Assembly (NCBI GenBank): GCA_951640165.1
Contig: OX621243.1
Location: 8,370,001 to 8,434,000 of the forward strand
Length of the DNA: 64,000 bases
Source of the DNA: Pseudoips prasinana
Taxonomy: Eukaryota; Arthropoda; Insecta; Lepidoptera; Nolidae
Direction: 5' to 3'
Part shown: one piece after another, positions 31,616-42,829 of the stretch
Position numbering within the stretch: the first letter of the stretch is position 1
Layout of the letters: each line of letters begins with the position of its first letter
The notes under the pieces: generated by a model
What the model saw: the letters and a program-made list of their open reading frames with translations, nothing else
Told to the model about the DNA's origin: nothing
The model's database searches: none
Made by a program: the position numbers and the translations under genes

Positions 31616-32477
31616 TGCAAGATAAATAAATTTATGACTTAATTAAAAACATAGCTATGTTATATGTGAACTGAATAACATTTCAAGAGATTGGCCTGTG
31701 GGAGTATTAAATAGAACCAACTGGAATTGCCAGTAGATCAAATAATTTTTAATAGCCTATATGACTGTCTCAAGTAAAGGCCTATATATTTATTTTTTCA
31801 TATTCAGAAAAGCGGGAGAGCTTTTCTGAATTCTGTAATTCTGAATCTGAAATGGCAAATAACAAAAAAAATTACACAGAGAGAGAATTTTTGAAATGGA
31901 ATATATTAATTATCTAATTAGAATAGTTCTAATATACAAATTTTGTTCATATTCTTACCTTATACAGTATCACCTATCTTTGGCATGCAAGCAAGATTAA
32001 ACTGGATCTAAGTACAGAGACGAGTTTCATAGATTTGCTTATTAATAAGACCGACAAAGAATCGTAACGAATAACGGTAATATGTATGCTAATCCGATGG
32101 GTACATCGGCACGGCTTATCGCAAGTTAGGGTTTACACTTGATTATTTTGAAGAACTAAAAATAACTTATGAAGTCATGGCATAATTTGACGTCTGCATT
32201 TTCAAGCGATTTTAGAAGCGTAGATTAAATTAAGTTGTAACAGTAGGTATATAAGTGAAATGTAATCTTATTCCTTGATTCTCAAAAATCACTATCACTT
32301 TTCTAGTATAATTATGTTTTTTTTAAGTTTGTACTGATTACTAACACGCTATGGGCCGTCGACGTCTGAAAATAAACGATTTTAATTTTATTATTTATTG
32401 CCTAACTTGAAATTTAGAAATAAATTTCAAGTAATAGATATAGAACAAATAAATCTCAATATTTTATATCTGATGAT

Positions 32478-32551
32478 GGACCGGTAATTTTGGAGATCTT
32501 TGGGGGAGGCCTTTGTCCAGCAGAGAACGTCTTTCGGCTGATATGATGAAT
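32478..32551 (+). mobile_element. RTE LINE 3' end, short remnant
   Basis: GACCGGTAATTTTGGAGATC, TTTGGGGGAGGCCTTTGTCC, AGCAGAGAACGTCTTTCGGC and TGATATGATGAATG match the RTE terminus at 7704. Confidence 0.8.
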
Positions 32552-32660
32552 GTTATATCAGACAATGGTATTTCCAATTAATACAGGGTATAACTTACAT
32601 TCATTCTAAATAAATTAAAAATCAATTCAAGTAAAAACAGCGAAGAAGGAGCAAAAATAC

Positions 32661-32681
32661 TAACACACACACACACACAAG
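32661..32681. repeat. (CA)n microsatellite
   Basis: AACACACACACACACACAAG, about nine CA units. Confidence 0.9.
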
Positions 32682-33050
32682 CTTTAGGTATTTTTGTCGG
32701 TATAGTATATTGACAACCCTATAATACTTATTGGACGAATGTTTTAAACAAGTGGTGCATACGTTAATATGATGTCTGCATGTGCCATAGTAATTAACAG
32801 GGAATGTAAATTTGACGCATTGATTTCGATTATAATTTCTCTTTGTGTCTCATAAGTTTACATTAAGCTGTTTTATAGCATTATTGATTAAAAAAGATTG
32901 TGGTGACGAAAACTGTTTCGTTGGTTGTAGCATCTATAGGAAATGAAACTAAGGTGTAGTTCGTGTTGTTTTTTTTTAATTAGACATATAAGTCCATATA
33001 GAAATTTAGATTGAATAATATTGAATGGTTAGGGCTAGTTGCTATTTTCG

Positions 33051-33205
33051 ATTGGCCTGTAAGTCTAGTGGTTAATGACCCTGACTGATAAACCAGAAGT
33101 CGTGTAATTTATATAAGATAATGAATTAAATTGGAAATATAAAAGATCTGCCTAATTTGGGATCCGATGGCAGTGTATTCTAAGATATTTATTATTTTTA
33201 TTCTT
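33051..33205 (+). mobile_element. tRNA-derived SINE with internal deletion
   Basis: TTGGCCTGTAAGTCTAGTGG, TTAATGACCCTGACTGATAA and ACCAGAAGTCGTGT form the head. GATCTGCCTAATTTGGGATC and CGATGGCAGTGTATTC form the 3' module. The B box is lost. It is the same head family as 50260. Confidence 0.6.
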
Positions 33206-33276
33206 TAATGAATTCTTACTAACTGTCAGATAGCAGTTTGTTAGCCGCCCCAAGATATTTATTTATTATAAAAAAT

Positions 33277-33478
33277 CATCATCATCATATCAGACGAAAG
33301 ACGCCCACTACTGGACAAAGGCCTCCCCCAAAGATCTCCACAATTGCTGGTCTTACGCTATCCGTGTCCAGCGACTTCCAACGACCCTCACACGATCATC
33401 GGTCCATCTTCTAGGGGCCCTGCCTATGCTGCGTCTTCCGGGTCATGGCCACTCTAGAATCTTTCCGACCTTATATGT
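33277..33478 (-). pseudogene. RTE LINE C-terminal remnant
   Basis: The plus strand begins AAATCATCATCATCATATCA, the inverse of the (GAT)n tail. It then has GCCCACTACTGGACAAAGGC and CTCCCCCAAAGATCTCCAC. Further in, the minus strand encodes the RTE tail region with RKRSIGRAP-like and GRPRWTDD-like pieces, now degraded. It is about 200 bp and 5'-truncated. Confidence 0.78.
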
Positions 33479-34257
33479 GTAAAAAAAAAAAACAATTGCT
33501 CATCCTCGTATATAATATTTTATATTTATATAATATTTTTAAAATGTAACCTTTAAGATTCGTATTGAACGATTACTTTCAAGTTAAATCTAATTAGATA
33601 CAAAATAGATAGTTATCTAATTAAAACTTGTTCTAATTAATAAGTATCCAAAAACATTGCATATTACAGTAGTTAAAGAATGTGACTCAAAACACATAAA
33701 ATGAATAATTAGATAAAATTGATTACTATTTGGACGGTATTCGGATTTTGTTTATCTTTTACTGACATCTAAGGAACCGCGTGGTTGCATTAGCCAGTCA
33801 ATTTATTGGTACAGTCAACAAGAAAATTATATTATTGAAGTAACTATTATTATCAATACATATATGATAATTTCATCAAACATTCCTTTGACTACTCTAG
33901 AAAATGACTATTATCAGAGATTGCATCTAGCTTAATTTAGAAAACTTCGCCCTCAATTTAAAAAAAAAAATAGTATATATTTTTTATTTACATGTTTAAG
34001 AAACTAATTTCTAGTGCAGACTAAAATATAAAACCTGCGATAACTGAAATCAACTAAATAAAAAAAAATTGTTTAGATGGCAACGGCCTCAAACATTTTT
34101 TCACCGAAATCGTTGCAGCCATTTTTGATTAATGATTACAATTCATTCGCACAATAAATTTGAATATACTAAATTGATACTAAACATGAATTTATATCTT
34201 TAAAAACACAACGTCTCTACTAGGGAAATGAATCCATGTGTTGCGGAGTACTACAAC

Positions 34258-34352
34258 TACTTTGGGTCATACAAATAATTGCCTTGTGCGGGAATCAAAC
34301 TCGGTACACGAAGTGCCTAGGCGACTGTCTTAAACGCTGTGCCACACGTGCA
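34258..34352 (-). mobile_element. SINE head fragment, minus strand
   Basis: On the minus strand: ACGTGTGGCACAGCGTTTAA, GACAGTCGCCTAGGCACTTC, GTGTACCGAGTTTGATTCCC and GCACAAGGCAATTATTTGTA. It is the same head as 58898, and the 3' half is missing. Confidence 0.65.
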
Positions 34353-34462
34353 GCTACCGTAATGACAATTACGGTGATGATGTTTGTAGAGTAGAGTTCC
34401 CATGATTTTTAATAAACGGGGCAAGTAAACTATCGACCTAGATCTCATGTGAGAAGCAATTG

Positions 34463-34668
34463 TAGAAGAACGTCCAAAGCAGGACAATGGCCTCCTTGAG
34501 GTAACCCTTTGGGTAGCTAAACCGCCACGCTTGGCAGTCCGGTTGGCGGTCGCATTATGCTGACGTTGCTGTCCATTCTCTCCAAGAACCTCGGGACGTC
34601 TTCCACGCCCCCACGGTCTCAGATGGGAGTATTCATCGCCGTCACCACACAGAATAGTGGTCGTCCAT
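34463..34668 (-). mobile_element. Non-autonomous element with RTE-like 3' tail
   Basis: On the minus strand: TCTGTGTGGTGACGGCGATG, AATACTCCCATCTGAGACCG, GACGTCCCGAGGTTC, TGCGACCGCCAACCGGACTG and CCAAGCGTGGCGGTTTAGC. The tail GGAGGCCATTGTCCTGCTTT is degraded. Confidence 0.65.
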
Positions 34669-35692
34669 TTACTTTATTAAATTATATACTTGTTTAGTAG
34701 CACAAGATACAAATTACTACTTTCTTCAATAAAAACTTTGTAAATATAATTGACTTATAATTACGTTCTAATAAGATTTTCACATTTTTGTTATCAATTA
34801 AATCAGTTTAATTTATTACCTAGATTTTGCTTAAGGCGGGGTTTGCATACTACTTTTTATCACAGTTTATATAATTTTGAATTGCACAGATGTGAATGCT
34901 CTTAGGTTATGTAAAATTTGGCAATTATGGAACAAGTTCTGTAAATTTTTTGTTTTATTAGTTGTTTAGTAATTAGCTTAAACTAAGTGTGTATATTGGT
35001 ATTTAGATTTTTGGTAAGCAAAATCTGGTCATCGATATTTAAATCAAATTACATAACAACAACTTGCTTGCGAAAATCTGGGCAGATTAATTTATTGCTG
35101 CTAACCGAAACCCTTAATTGTAAAATTATTGAAATAGATAACACTGTTTAAAGAACTCAGTTATAAGTCATTAATATTTACGACAGAGTTCAAAGTTCCA
35201 ATAAAACAAAACTATTTACTTTTATATAAATGTTGTTTTTTGCAAATTAATACACTTATCAGCATACCGATTGTATTTTAGCCAAAAAATAATTGGTTTT
35301 ATTAATTTAGTTTTCTCTCCCGCACTTAAATTTATACAAATCTTAAAGATATCTGTCACCCAGAAATTAGCTCTGCTTCGGCTAATGTGCAGCCTTTATA
35401 AAGTAGTCTCGTAACAAGTGAAGCTGCACCAGTTCTTCAGTTTGGGAGCTACAACACTGAAGACATTCAGACATACAGATTACAGATCCTTATAAAAGTC
35501 AACTTCTTGTAGGTCTGGTTTAAAAAGTGTCTATACGTAACAAACAATCAATGGTTTGTCTCCTTATTTTTTAATCTAGATACTAAATCTTATATTGATA
35601 ATAAAATTCTTAACTACACTGTACTCACTTTAGATTCTGTCGTCGACTGTAAAGGCGCTATCAAAGTTATTTGTTGTTTCACATTAACTTAC

Positions 35693-35809
35693 TGTCACAA
35701 GCCTTAACTGAATCAGTAGCTTAATCGCCTGTTAATTTGTTAAATCCGAAGCCAAAAGTGCCGCTTTTACAATTTATGGCTTCATCTTGGTCACCTTGTT
35801 CATTTAATT
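35693..35809 (-). other. Candidate non-coding exon
   Basis: The minus strand has an unusually strong acceptor, TTGTTTTTCTTTTTTTTTAG, above 35809. A good donor, GTGACA|GTAAGTTAATG, lies below 35693, 117 bases apart. All three frames contain a stop, so if spliced it could only be untranslated sequence of the minus-strand gene. Strong sites of this sort also occur by chance in AT-rich introns. Confidence 0.2.
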
Positions 35810-36282
35810 CTAAAAAAAAAGAAAAACAATCTATCGTTTATGCTCCTGGCTTGATAACGATGCAATTAAAATAGTTTTGTTTATCTTAATATTATTTTAT
35901 TGCTGTTTTAGTTGGTTTTAGGTTGATGCACTACTTTAATTTTATGCTTTTCGATTTATCCTTGTCTTTAGAGTTAAAGTTTGAGATAAAATTGTTTAAC
36001 GGGTAAATAGAAATACCAGGGTTCCTGTCAATTTATTGTTTTGATTAACTTTAGTTAAATTTGTATTATGACAGATTTTAGCTTCATCATCATCATCGTC
36101 ATCAAAACATAATAGGCCTCCCCTATGAACTCTAAAAAAGTATAAATATGTAGGTAGGATCAGTTTTTAATGACTTTATAAACAATTTTTTTCTTAGAAA
36201 AATTCTTATGACTACGTCCTTCTTCTTCTAACGCAAGTTGTTCAAATAGAAATAACAAAAAATTGATATGGCGAGGCGCTCA

Positions 36283-36324
36283 TAGAAAATAGCTCTCATC
36301 AACCCGTGAGAGAGCTATTTTCTA
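36283..36324. repeat. Perfect 15-bp inverted pair
   Basis: TAGAAAATAGCTCTC (36283-36297) and its inverse (36310-36324), loop 12 nt. It lies 3 bp from the larger palindrome at 36328. Confidence 0.9.
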
Positions 36325-36327
36325 GAG

Positions 36328-36430
36328 AATTAAACCTCTTTGGTCCGCGTGTCTAGTTGGTTAACTTCTCCAATCACTTACTGATTGGAGAAGTTAACCA
36401 ACTAGACACGCGGACCAAAGAGGTTTAATT
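36328..36430. repeat. Perfect 49-bp inverted duplication
   Basis: Arm 36328-36376, loop CTTAC, arm 36382-36430, without mismatch. The right arm is the head of a plus-strand 5S-derived SINE; the left arm is an inverted copy of it that other family members lack. Confidence 0.95.
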
Positions 36431-36565
36431 TCTGAGCGTGACCGTGCTTCAAAGGTCAATTTACGCTGTAGGTCTCTGTTGTAGTTAGTTGGAGGCCTAC
36501 TACTGGGCAACTTGAACAACTCTAACATGGTTCAAGTGATACCAGTGTCCATACAAGATGATAAG
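36378..36565 (+). mobile_element. 5S-rRNA-derived SINE with duplicated head
   Basis: TACTGATTGGAGAAGTTAAC, CAACTAGACACGCGGACCAA, TTCTGAGCGTGACCGTGCTT, CTTGAACAACTCTAACATG and GTCCATACAAGATGATAAGT follow the family order. The GATGGGTGACC box is deleted and the centre shortened. It is preceded by the inverted copy of its own head. Confidence 0.65.
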
Positions 36566-37170
36566 TCAGTATATATGGCGAATATAATCGTATATAGATA
36601 CAATCAAGGTACATAGCAATTACATAAAGGCAAAGAAGATAATCATAGTGTATAACTTAATTTGTTTATTAGTCCCTCATTTTGTCATCCAAATCATACC
36701 AAGCGGCGTCATCATTATAATTTCTTTTGCTACTTCCCATAATAAATATGATTAATTCACACAAGGTTTGAGATTTATATCAACAACAAATTAGCGTCTC
36801 AAATACGAACTCTTCTTCTAATCCATCAAATTAGGAACTTAATTATCAAATGTGAAATATTAGAAGTCATCAAAATTATATATTCTTATGTGAACGAAAT
36901 CAGGTTTGCGATAAACGATGCGAGATAGGCAGATCATGTGAATAATTCGAAGACGAGTTTTTAAGAGCCTTGAGGTAGGCGCGTTTTGCCAGTTGGGAGA
37001 CATTAATTATTATCTATTCTACGGCCATAAACTCTCTTTTCCGGTATTTTGATACAGTTTTACGGTAATAAGCGTGTGAGAAAAATTATTAAGAGACGTA
37101 AAATTTTATTTCTTTGAGGGCATTGAATAGGCTGAATGTGTGCAAAACACATTTGTTTTTAATAAGATGG

Positions 37171-37370
37171 AACACATAGGTGCTAGCCTTATCACTAACT
37201 CAGCGCCCTGGTGTTTATGGTTTGATCCCTGCACAGGATACTATTTTGTGCGTTTCACATATATGTTCTCCTGAATCTGGGTGTGATATGTGAACGTGAA
37301 TTGTAAAGTCTTCCACGATACAGAGATTCATTTCTCCAGTAAGCACGGGTAAAAAATGTAAAAAAGCCTC
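37171..37370 (+). mobile_element. tRNA-derived SINE, strongly diverged
   Basis: ATAGGTGCTAGCCTTATCAC, TTTATGGTTTGATCCCTGCA (B box), ATATGTTCTCCTGAATCTGG, GTGTGATATGTGAACG and GATACAGAGATTCATTTCTC keep the order of the 58898 family. The final block reads CAGTAAGCACGGG. Confidence 0.45.
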
Positions 37371-38861
37371 ACCAGTTTAGGCATAATAGGGAGTACCGGT
37401 AAGAATTATCAATGAATGGTGAATCGGTTTTATTGCCATAGAAAAGACATCGCCAAAGAGATAACTAATTAATCAAACATAATATAACACTTTTGGAAAT
37501 CATGAACAATTCTAATTCTCAACGCTACTAAATCGTTTTCAAATCCATCAAACAAATATTAATACAAATTCCCTTAAGTCAATAATTTATCTAATAATTT
37601 AAGTAAAGCTATAAAACCAGCACATAAATTTCAATAATCGGCTTTCACACAAAATCTTTTAGCAAAAATGTATTTTCACAAAAATCGATTCGAATATTCA
37701 TTATAATAAATGCAAAATCGGACAAACTTTGGCGTTATAACTCATTACAGCGACAAAAGCTGTTGCTGATTCTAAACTAGAAAATAATCAATAAAACTTT
37801 TGATAAACTCCCACTGACGATAGCGATAATATACAGAGGAAATAAATAAATTATGTTATCTCAACGCCCACTGAGATAAAAAGGCAGTAAGTCAACTTAT
37901 CTAAAATAACATTAATACTAAAAGTGAACTAGTTTCAAAAAAACTAAATTAAATAGTTTTATTAATGAAGGAAGCAGTGCTATTATATTAATTTAAATTT
38001 ATTTTTATCGCATTTTTCCGGCATTTTCTCTATAGAAAGATTAATACCAAGTTTATGCCAATTAGCTAGTTTTGCTAGCCTAAGCACAGGAAACGGCCGA
38101 TGATACAAATATTTTATGAGTTACTCTAAACATAAAAAGAATAACTGTATCAAATTTAATTAATGAACAAGTCTTTATACGAGTAAATCTACCTAATTTT
38201 GCTTATATACTTCATAAACTTAAATGTCCTTAATTCGAATATTTATGAAGCTGCCCTTTGAACAGCCTTGCTAGATTTTTATTACAATTAGTGATTAAAT
38301 AGCTTATTTAATATAAATAATGGTTAAAAAAAACAACACTAAAATTAAAATTACGTAGGTGTGTATAAAACTTACAATACCACCAATTTAACAATTGTTC
38401 AATTAAATTTAGATGTGACTGAATTTTATACACCTCATTAAAAACCAAAATCAATCTAAACTTCTAGCTTTCAACTGTTTATTGGACTCTTTCATGTCAC
38501 CGACTATTAACATCTAGCGACTTATATGACTAAATTTATGAGATCTAAATTAATTTTGAGGTATTGCGCTATTGGCAAAATTGATGTGCTTCATTTAAAA
38601 TTTTGCATAAGTATTAAGATCATATAGATGGGAACCAAAGAGGTATTAACTCTGTATTTGTTTTTTTTAATAATCTTTTTCATAGTTTACGTACCATATT
38701 TGAACAAGTATTCAGTTTTGGGAGGAATATATCCTACAAAACGTCAAAGTGGTCACTGACTCTTCTGATTGATAAAATAATATAAATATGTTGCGACAAT
38801 TTTACTATCACACTGCCGCAATCTTTAACTGACCACAACCTAGGCAGAGGCAGCCAGAAAA
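37371..38861. other. No recognisable feature
   Basis: About 1.5 kb of AT-rich DNA with no open frame of interest, no repeat I can place and no strong palindrome. Confidence 0.5.
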
Positions 38862-39034
38862 CTGATAAATATACTTATATTTTTCTAAATATATAGTTAT
38901 TATAGCAAAATTACAACCCAGACATAGAACAAATAATCGCACTCAACACACAAAACTTAATCCTAGGTGGGGATTGAACCCACGACCTCTGGTTTAGCAG
39001 TCAATATCACTAACCGCTAGACTAATAGGCCAGG
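38862..39034 (-). mobile_element. tRNA-derived SINE, minus strand
   Basis: On the minus strand: TTGGCCTATTAGTCTAGCGG, TTAGTGATATTGACTGCTAA, ACCAGAGGTCGTGGGTTCAA and TCCCCACCTAGGATTAAGTT, then GTGTTGAGTGCGATTATTTG. The head has good A and B boxes and is of the same type as 50260. The 3' module is lost. Confidence 0.72.
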
Positions 39035-39598
39035 CAAATTGATAGATGGTAGATAGTACTAAATAATAAAAGATTCGAAGCTATGAGGTACATGCAAGTC
39101 TCGGGATAATTTATTGTCTGGTATCCCGCAAAAAGTAATAATGAAGTCGATTCCACTTGCCTTGAGCAATGACAGAGAGACAAAACTTAAGCGAATGGGG
39201 TAATTAACTTGAGCAAAGGATTCTTGCAATTGAATTAGCCATTAGAAAGGCAGAATGGTTATTTCAATGCTATTTGTGATATCTGGAAAGCCTTTTCTAT
39301 GTCGTTAGAATTATATATAATAGTATAAATAATAGGTATGGCAAAATCTGTTAATACATATAGAAATTAAAAACACACTAATTAAATAAAGCGTCCAATC
39401 GGAACTACAAAGGTATAAAAAAATATAAACACATTGAAGGTACTAAGCGTTTAATAACTCTATTATTAGAAGAAACTTAAGTCAAAAACAATAAAATGTC
39501 TTATCATCGCTTAAAAAGAAAAAACGTTACCATATTGAAATTGTTATAAAAAGCAATGTGGCAGGCAATCCCACATTATATTATACTATTCTAGCGGC

Positions 39599-39648
39599 CC
39601 GGTACGTGCTTCGTGACGTATCCTTATACGTCACGAAGCACGTACCGG
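39599..39648. repeat. Perfect 23-bp inverted duplication
   Basis: Arm 39599-39621, loop CCTT, arm 39626-39648, exact. The arms are more GC-rich (CCGGTACGTGCTTCGTGACG) than the surroundings. The overlapping open frames on both strands are a result of this symmetry. Confidence 0.95.
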
Positions 39649-39811
39649 TCATAGTAAAAAAAAAATTGCTAAAAGATGTTGATTTACACTTTTTCAAGAC
39701 TTTTTTTAAATTTTCTCTACGTACGTACCTTCCCTGGACTTCCACGAATAATTCAAGACCAAAATTAGCCAAATTATTATAGTGCACATGTGTGTATCCA
39801 ACAGGGGCATT

Positions 39812-40052
39812 TCTATTGCATCACTCTTATGATCCGATGGGACTACCAGCGCCACGACCGGAAAGAGATCCCGTGCAGGACCGATTTACTGGCTCTCAGA
39901 GTTACGTGGGTGTAATGCCGCCAACTGAGCTGATATACAAAGAAATTTTCTTTGCCAAAAATCAGAAATGAATTTTTGGTATGACCCATGACTTGAACCC
40001 AGGACCTCATTATTTGCGATTGAACACGCTACCACTAGACCAACAAGGCATT
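39812..40052 (-). mobile_element. tRNA-derived SINE, minus strand
   Basis: On the minus strand: ATGCCTTGTTGGTCTAGTGG, TAGCGTGTTCAATCGCAAAT, GAGGTCCTGGGTTCAAGTCA, then CAGCTCAGTTGGCGGCATTA and TCTTTCCGGTCGTGGCGCTG, with CCCATCGGATCATAAGAGTG near the end. It is the 18626 family. Confidence 0.75.
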
Positions 40053-40499
40053 CAAACACGATGTACATAAAAACTAAGTAAAACGTCCAATCAAGTCTTA
40101 AAAAATGGCAGAAACGAAACAAAGTAACCATATTGGAAATCTTATCAAAAGTAATGTGGCACGGAGCGTATTGCGTTTAACCGGTAGTTGCTCGCTAAAC
40201 CAGGCTCGATTACTGCGCGAAGTATTTACTAGCCAACACGTCACGACTAACGTCGATTGAAAATTACTAGTTTTTAAAAGCAATTTTATTGCCGGTTGAA
40301 TATTCAGTTAGCTGGTTTATATTGTTCCTGTTACAGTGTTAGTTGCATTAACACCTTTGCATATATTTTACAACGAAATTCCTTAACGCGGCTAGACGTA
40401 GAAGTTAATTGATAGAACTCATCACTTTATCCTGGCATGATGAGTGAGATGAGAAATAATCGCATAGAGGTACAATGCGATAGTTTCTGTATATATATA

Positions 40500-40683
40500 T
40501 ACTAGCTATGCTCCGCGGTTTTACCCTCGTCAAACTCTATAAATTATAGCCTATGTGTTAATCCAGAGTGTCAGCTAATTCCATGTCAAATTTTATTAAA
40601 AACGCTCCAACCGTTTAGACATGAAGAAGTAACAAACATGCACACTCACACACTAGCAAACTTTCGCCTTTATAATATTAGTG
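40500..40683. repeat. Foldback-type repeat, single arm
   Basis: ACTAGCTATGCTCCGCGGTT, TTACCCTCGTCAAACTC, GAAGTAACAAACATGCACAC and ACTTTCGCCTTTATAATATT match one arm of the 54118 element. Confidence 0.6.
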
Positions 40684-40689
40684 TTATTC

Positions 40690-40760
40690 AATGTCAATTA
40701 TATGTTTTTTAAAGTACCCCGCGACCCAGGGATTATTTTCTCTAATGTGTTGTCTTAAAA
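40690..40760 (+). mobile_element. SINE 3' fragment
   Basis: ATATGTTTTTTAAAGTACCC, CGCGACCCAGGGATTA and TTCTCTAATGTG match the 3' end of the 58898 family. Confidence 0.5.
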
Positions 40761-40806
40761 AATATAGAGAATAATAGACATCTCGGAGAACGTATCATTG
40801 CTTGTG

Positions 40807-40940
40807 CAGACGCCAGCACATCAAGCTACCCCAATCTGTCAATTTCCCCAATTGAAAGTGAACCTTATACTTATTCGATACAGTTGAAAAACTATAAAAG
40901 AAATTTGACAGATGAGGGCAGCTGGATGTGTTGGCGCCTG
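40807..40940. mobile_element. MITE with long terminal inverted repeats, copy 1
   Basis: CAGACGCCAGCACATCAAGC at the left is answered by GCTGGATGTGTTGGCGCCTG at the right; the inverted ends extend about 38 bp. It is 134 bp, non-coding. A TA follows on the right and TG stands on the left, consistent with a decayed TA target duplication. The second copy is at 51475. Confidence 0.8.
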
Positions 40941-41127
40941 TACATGTAAGATATACCCGCAGAAACTATTATTTTGCAATGTTTGTTTACAGTTTTTATG
41001 ATAAGTAACAAAAACTAAACGCTGCTATAAGTTTGTATTGATATGGACTAAAAAACTGACAATTCGTTGTTTGAACTACATATAAATGATATGAATCAAA
41101 ATATATACATATATAGTTACAGTCGCT

Positions 41128-41400
41128 GCTTTGTGACTGACGATAAAGAATATCACCACCCCATTTCATCTCGTGGGGGGCGTAGAATTCAACCCGAGGA
41201 ATTATCTCTAAGATAACGGGCAGCAGCGTTTCTTTGTGTAGGTACTATGACCATCATACTGCGATCGCCAACCCGTCTAGTCTGCCAAATTTGCGATTAT
41301 CGCATACCCCTCCAAATTATCGAAACAACCCCACTGTGGACATCTTTTATCTTTGTTCAGCAGTGGACGTCATTCAGCTGTCATGACGATGATGATGACA
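41128..41400 (+). mobile_element. Non-autonomous element with RTE-like 3' tail
   Basis: ATATCACCACCCCATTTCAT, CTCGTGGGGGGCGTAG, ATAACGGGCAGCAGCGTTTC, GACCATCATACTGCGATCGC and CAACCCGTC are followed by TTGTTCAGCAGTGGACGTCA, TTCAGCTGTCATGACG and a (GAT)n tail. This is the most complete plus-strand member and shows the full RTE-like terminus. Confidence 0.78.
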
Positions 41401-41453
41401 GTCCCTGTCCATTTTCCAGTCCATGAAGAAATATAGGAATAACGAGTGTTATG

Positions 41454-41562
41454 GTCGCGGGAAACTGCTGGATGGGAATAGAGCAAGACTGGCAATTGTG
41501 GAGATCTTTGGGGGAGGCCTTTGTCCAGCAGTGGACGTTCAGCTGATATGATGATGATGATG
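41454..41562 (+). mobile_element. RTE LINE 3' end with (GAT)n tail
   Basis: GCGGGAAACTGCTGGATGGG, AGACTGGCAATTGTGGAGAT, CTTTGGGGGAGGCCTTTGTC, CAGCAGTGGACG and TGATATGATGATGATGATGG. A small deletion removes part of the TCTTTCGG before the stop. Confidence 0.82.
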
Positions 41563-41589
41563 GTCTCGTATTTCTATCTTAAATGTCAC

Positions 41590-41940
41590 GCAAGAACCTT
41601 TGCTTGTTTCCCAGAGGGGTAGGCAGAGACAACGGGCTTCCATTAGTGACGATCCTTGCACACCTCTTTCGCCTCGCTTACTGTCGTTATAATCTTCATA
41701 CATGCTCGCCGGTTTAGGGTAATTCTGACCTGGCCTTTCTTGCGAACGTCTCCGATTTGGTCAGAGAATGTTCTATGAGCTCTTCCTCTTCCGGATGTAC
41801 TATTGACACAAGCCAGGTATACTTCTTATGTCCATCTTCTTTCATTCGTCCTTTCTAAATGCTCAAACCATCTCAGCATACCTTTTTCAATCTTTGTGAC
41901 TGAAATCACACCACAACGCTCTCTTATATCAGTTATATTA
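41590..41940 (-). pseudogene. LINE C-terminal remnant, second family
   Basis: The minus strand encodes CGVISVTKIEKGMLRWFEHL, then SGRGRAHRTFSDQIGDVRKK, GQVRITLNRRACMKII and VVSAYPSGKQ with small breaks. This is the conserved tail seen after the RT domain in a group of insect LINEs (GRGRP...DQIGDVLKKGQV type). No RT catalytic motif is present. The remnant is 5'-truncated and lies tail to tail with the RTE end at 41562. Confidence 0.72.
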
Positions 41941-41965
41941 TTTGCTTAAGTACTTAATCGTATTA

Positions 41966-42224
41966 ATAATAATAATATAATAACTGGGGACAATGTCACA
42001 CAGATCATCCTAGCCCCAAACTAAGCAAAGCTTGTATTATGGGTACCAGGCGACGATATACATACTTATATAGATAGACAAATACTTAAATACATAGAAA
42101 AACATCCATGACTCAGAAACAAATATTTGTGCTCATCACACAAATATTTGCACTTACCGGGATTCGAACCCAGGACCACCAGCTTCGTAGGCAGGAGCAC
42201 TACCAACTAGGCTGTGGTGACCGT
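41966..42224 (-). mobile_element. tRNA-derived SINE, full copy
   Basis: Minus copy of the 22575 family with intact B box (GGGTTCGAATCCCGGTAAGT), body and (ATT)n tail. The head begins GGTCACCACAGCCTAGTTGG. Confidence 0.88.
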
Positions 42225-42340
42225 CAACGCGAATCGTAATAATGTGTCTGACATGATATTTTAGTTCACCTCATCGATCTAATAAAATTCTCAAAACTAT
42301 CGGAGTTCGCTTTTTGTCCGGATGTACTAAAAAAACCAAC

Positions 42341-42383
42341 TCCTATAGTTTCACCTTATCCACTATAAAGTGAAACTATAGGA
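42341..42383. repeat. Perfect 14-bp inverted pair
   Basis: TCCTATAGTTTCAC (42341-42354), 15-nt loop, and its inverse (42370-42383). Confidence 0.88.
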
Positions 42384-42829
42384 CGGATATAGACGGATAA
42401 CCGTCTGCATATAAAAAAGCATTTCACTTATACAAAAACGAATATGCAAATATAAAGACCGCAAGGTCTCCCAACCTCCAAACAGTGAGTCATTCAACAT
42501 GCAACTAGCCGTTTTAACTTAGTTGATCCACCTTTTATAACGGGTCAGACGATATGGTCTGTATTTTTACACCAAAAATATCGAACGGTATGGGTTAAAC
42601 GGTCAATGGTATGTAATGATTACTTCGGGTGAATTAAAAAGGTTAAAATTGAACGCATTAGAGGCGTCTGCAATTTTGCATAAGCCGTTTTGTAGTTATA
42701 TATTCAAATAACGGTTCTTCATCGATTAAATTCGGAATATTATTCCCAATTCAAATTTTAAAAGGTTGAGTTCGAAATAAGAGCTGAAACTTTGCTGTTT
42801 ATTTTACAGATATCTTATACATATTTTTG

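Noticed and set aside
31932..32020. Minus-strand exon ending at a GTAAG donor near 31960
   Set aside because: All three frames contain stops in the short interval and the acceptor is weak.
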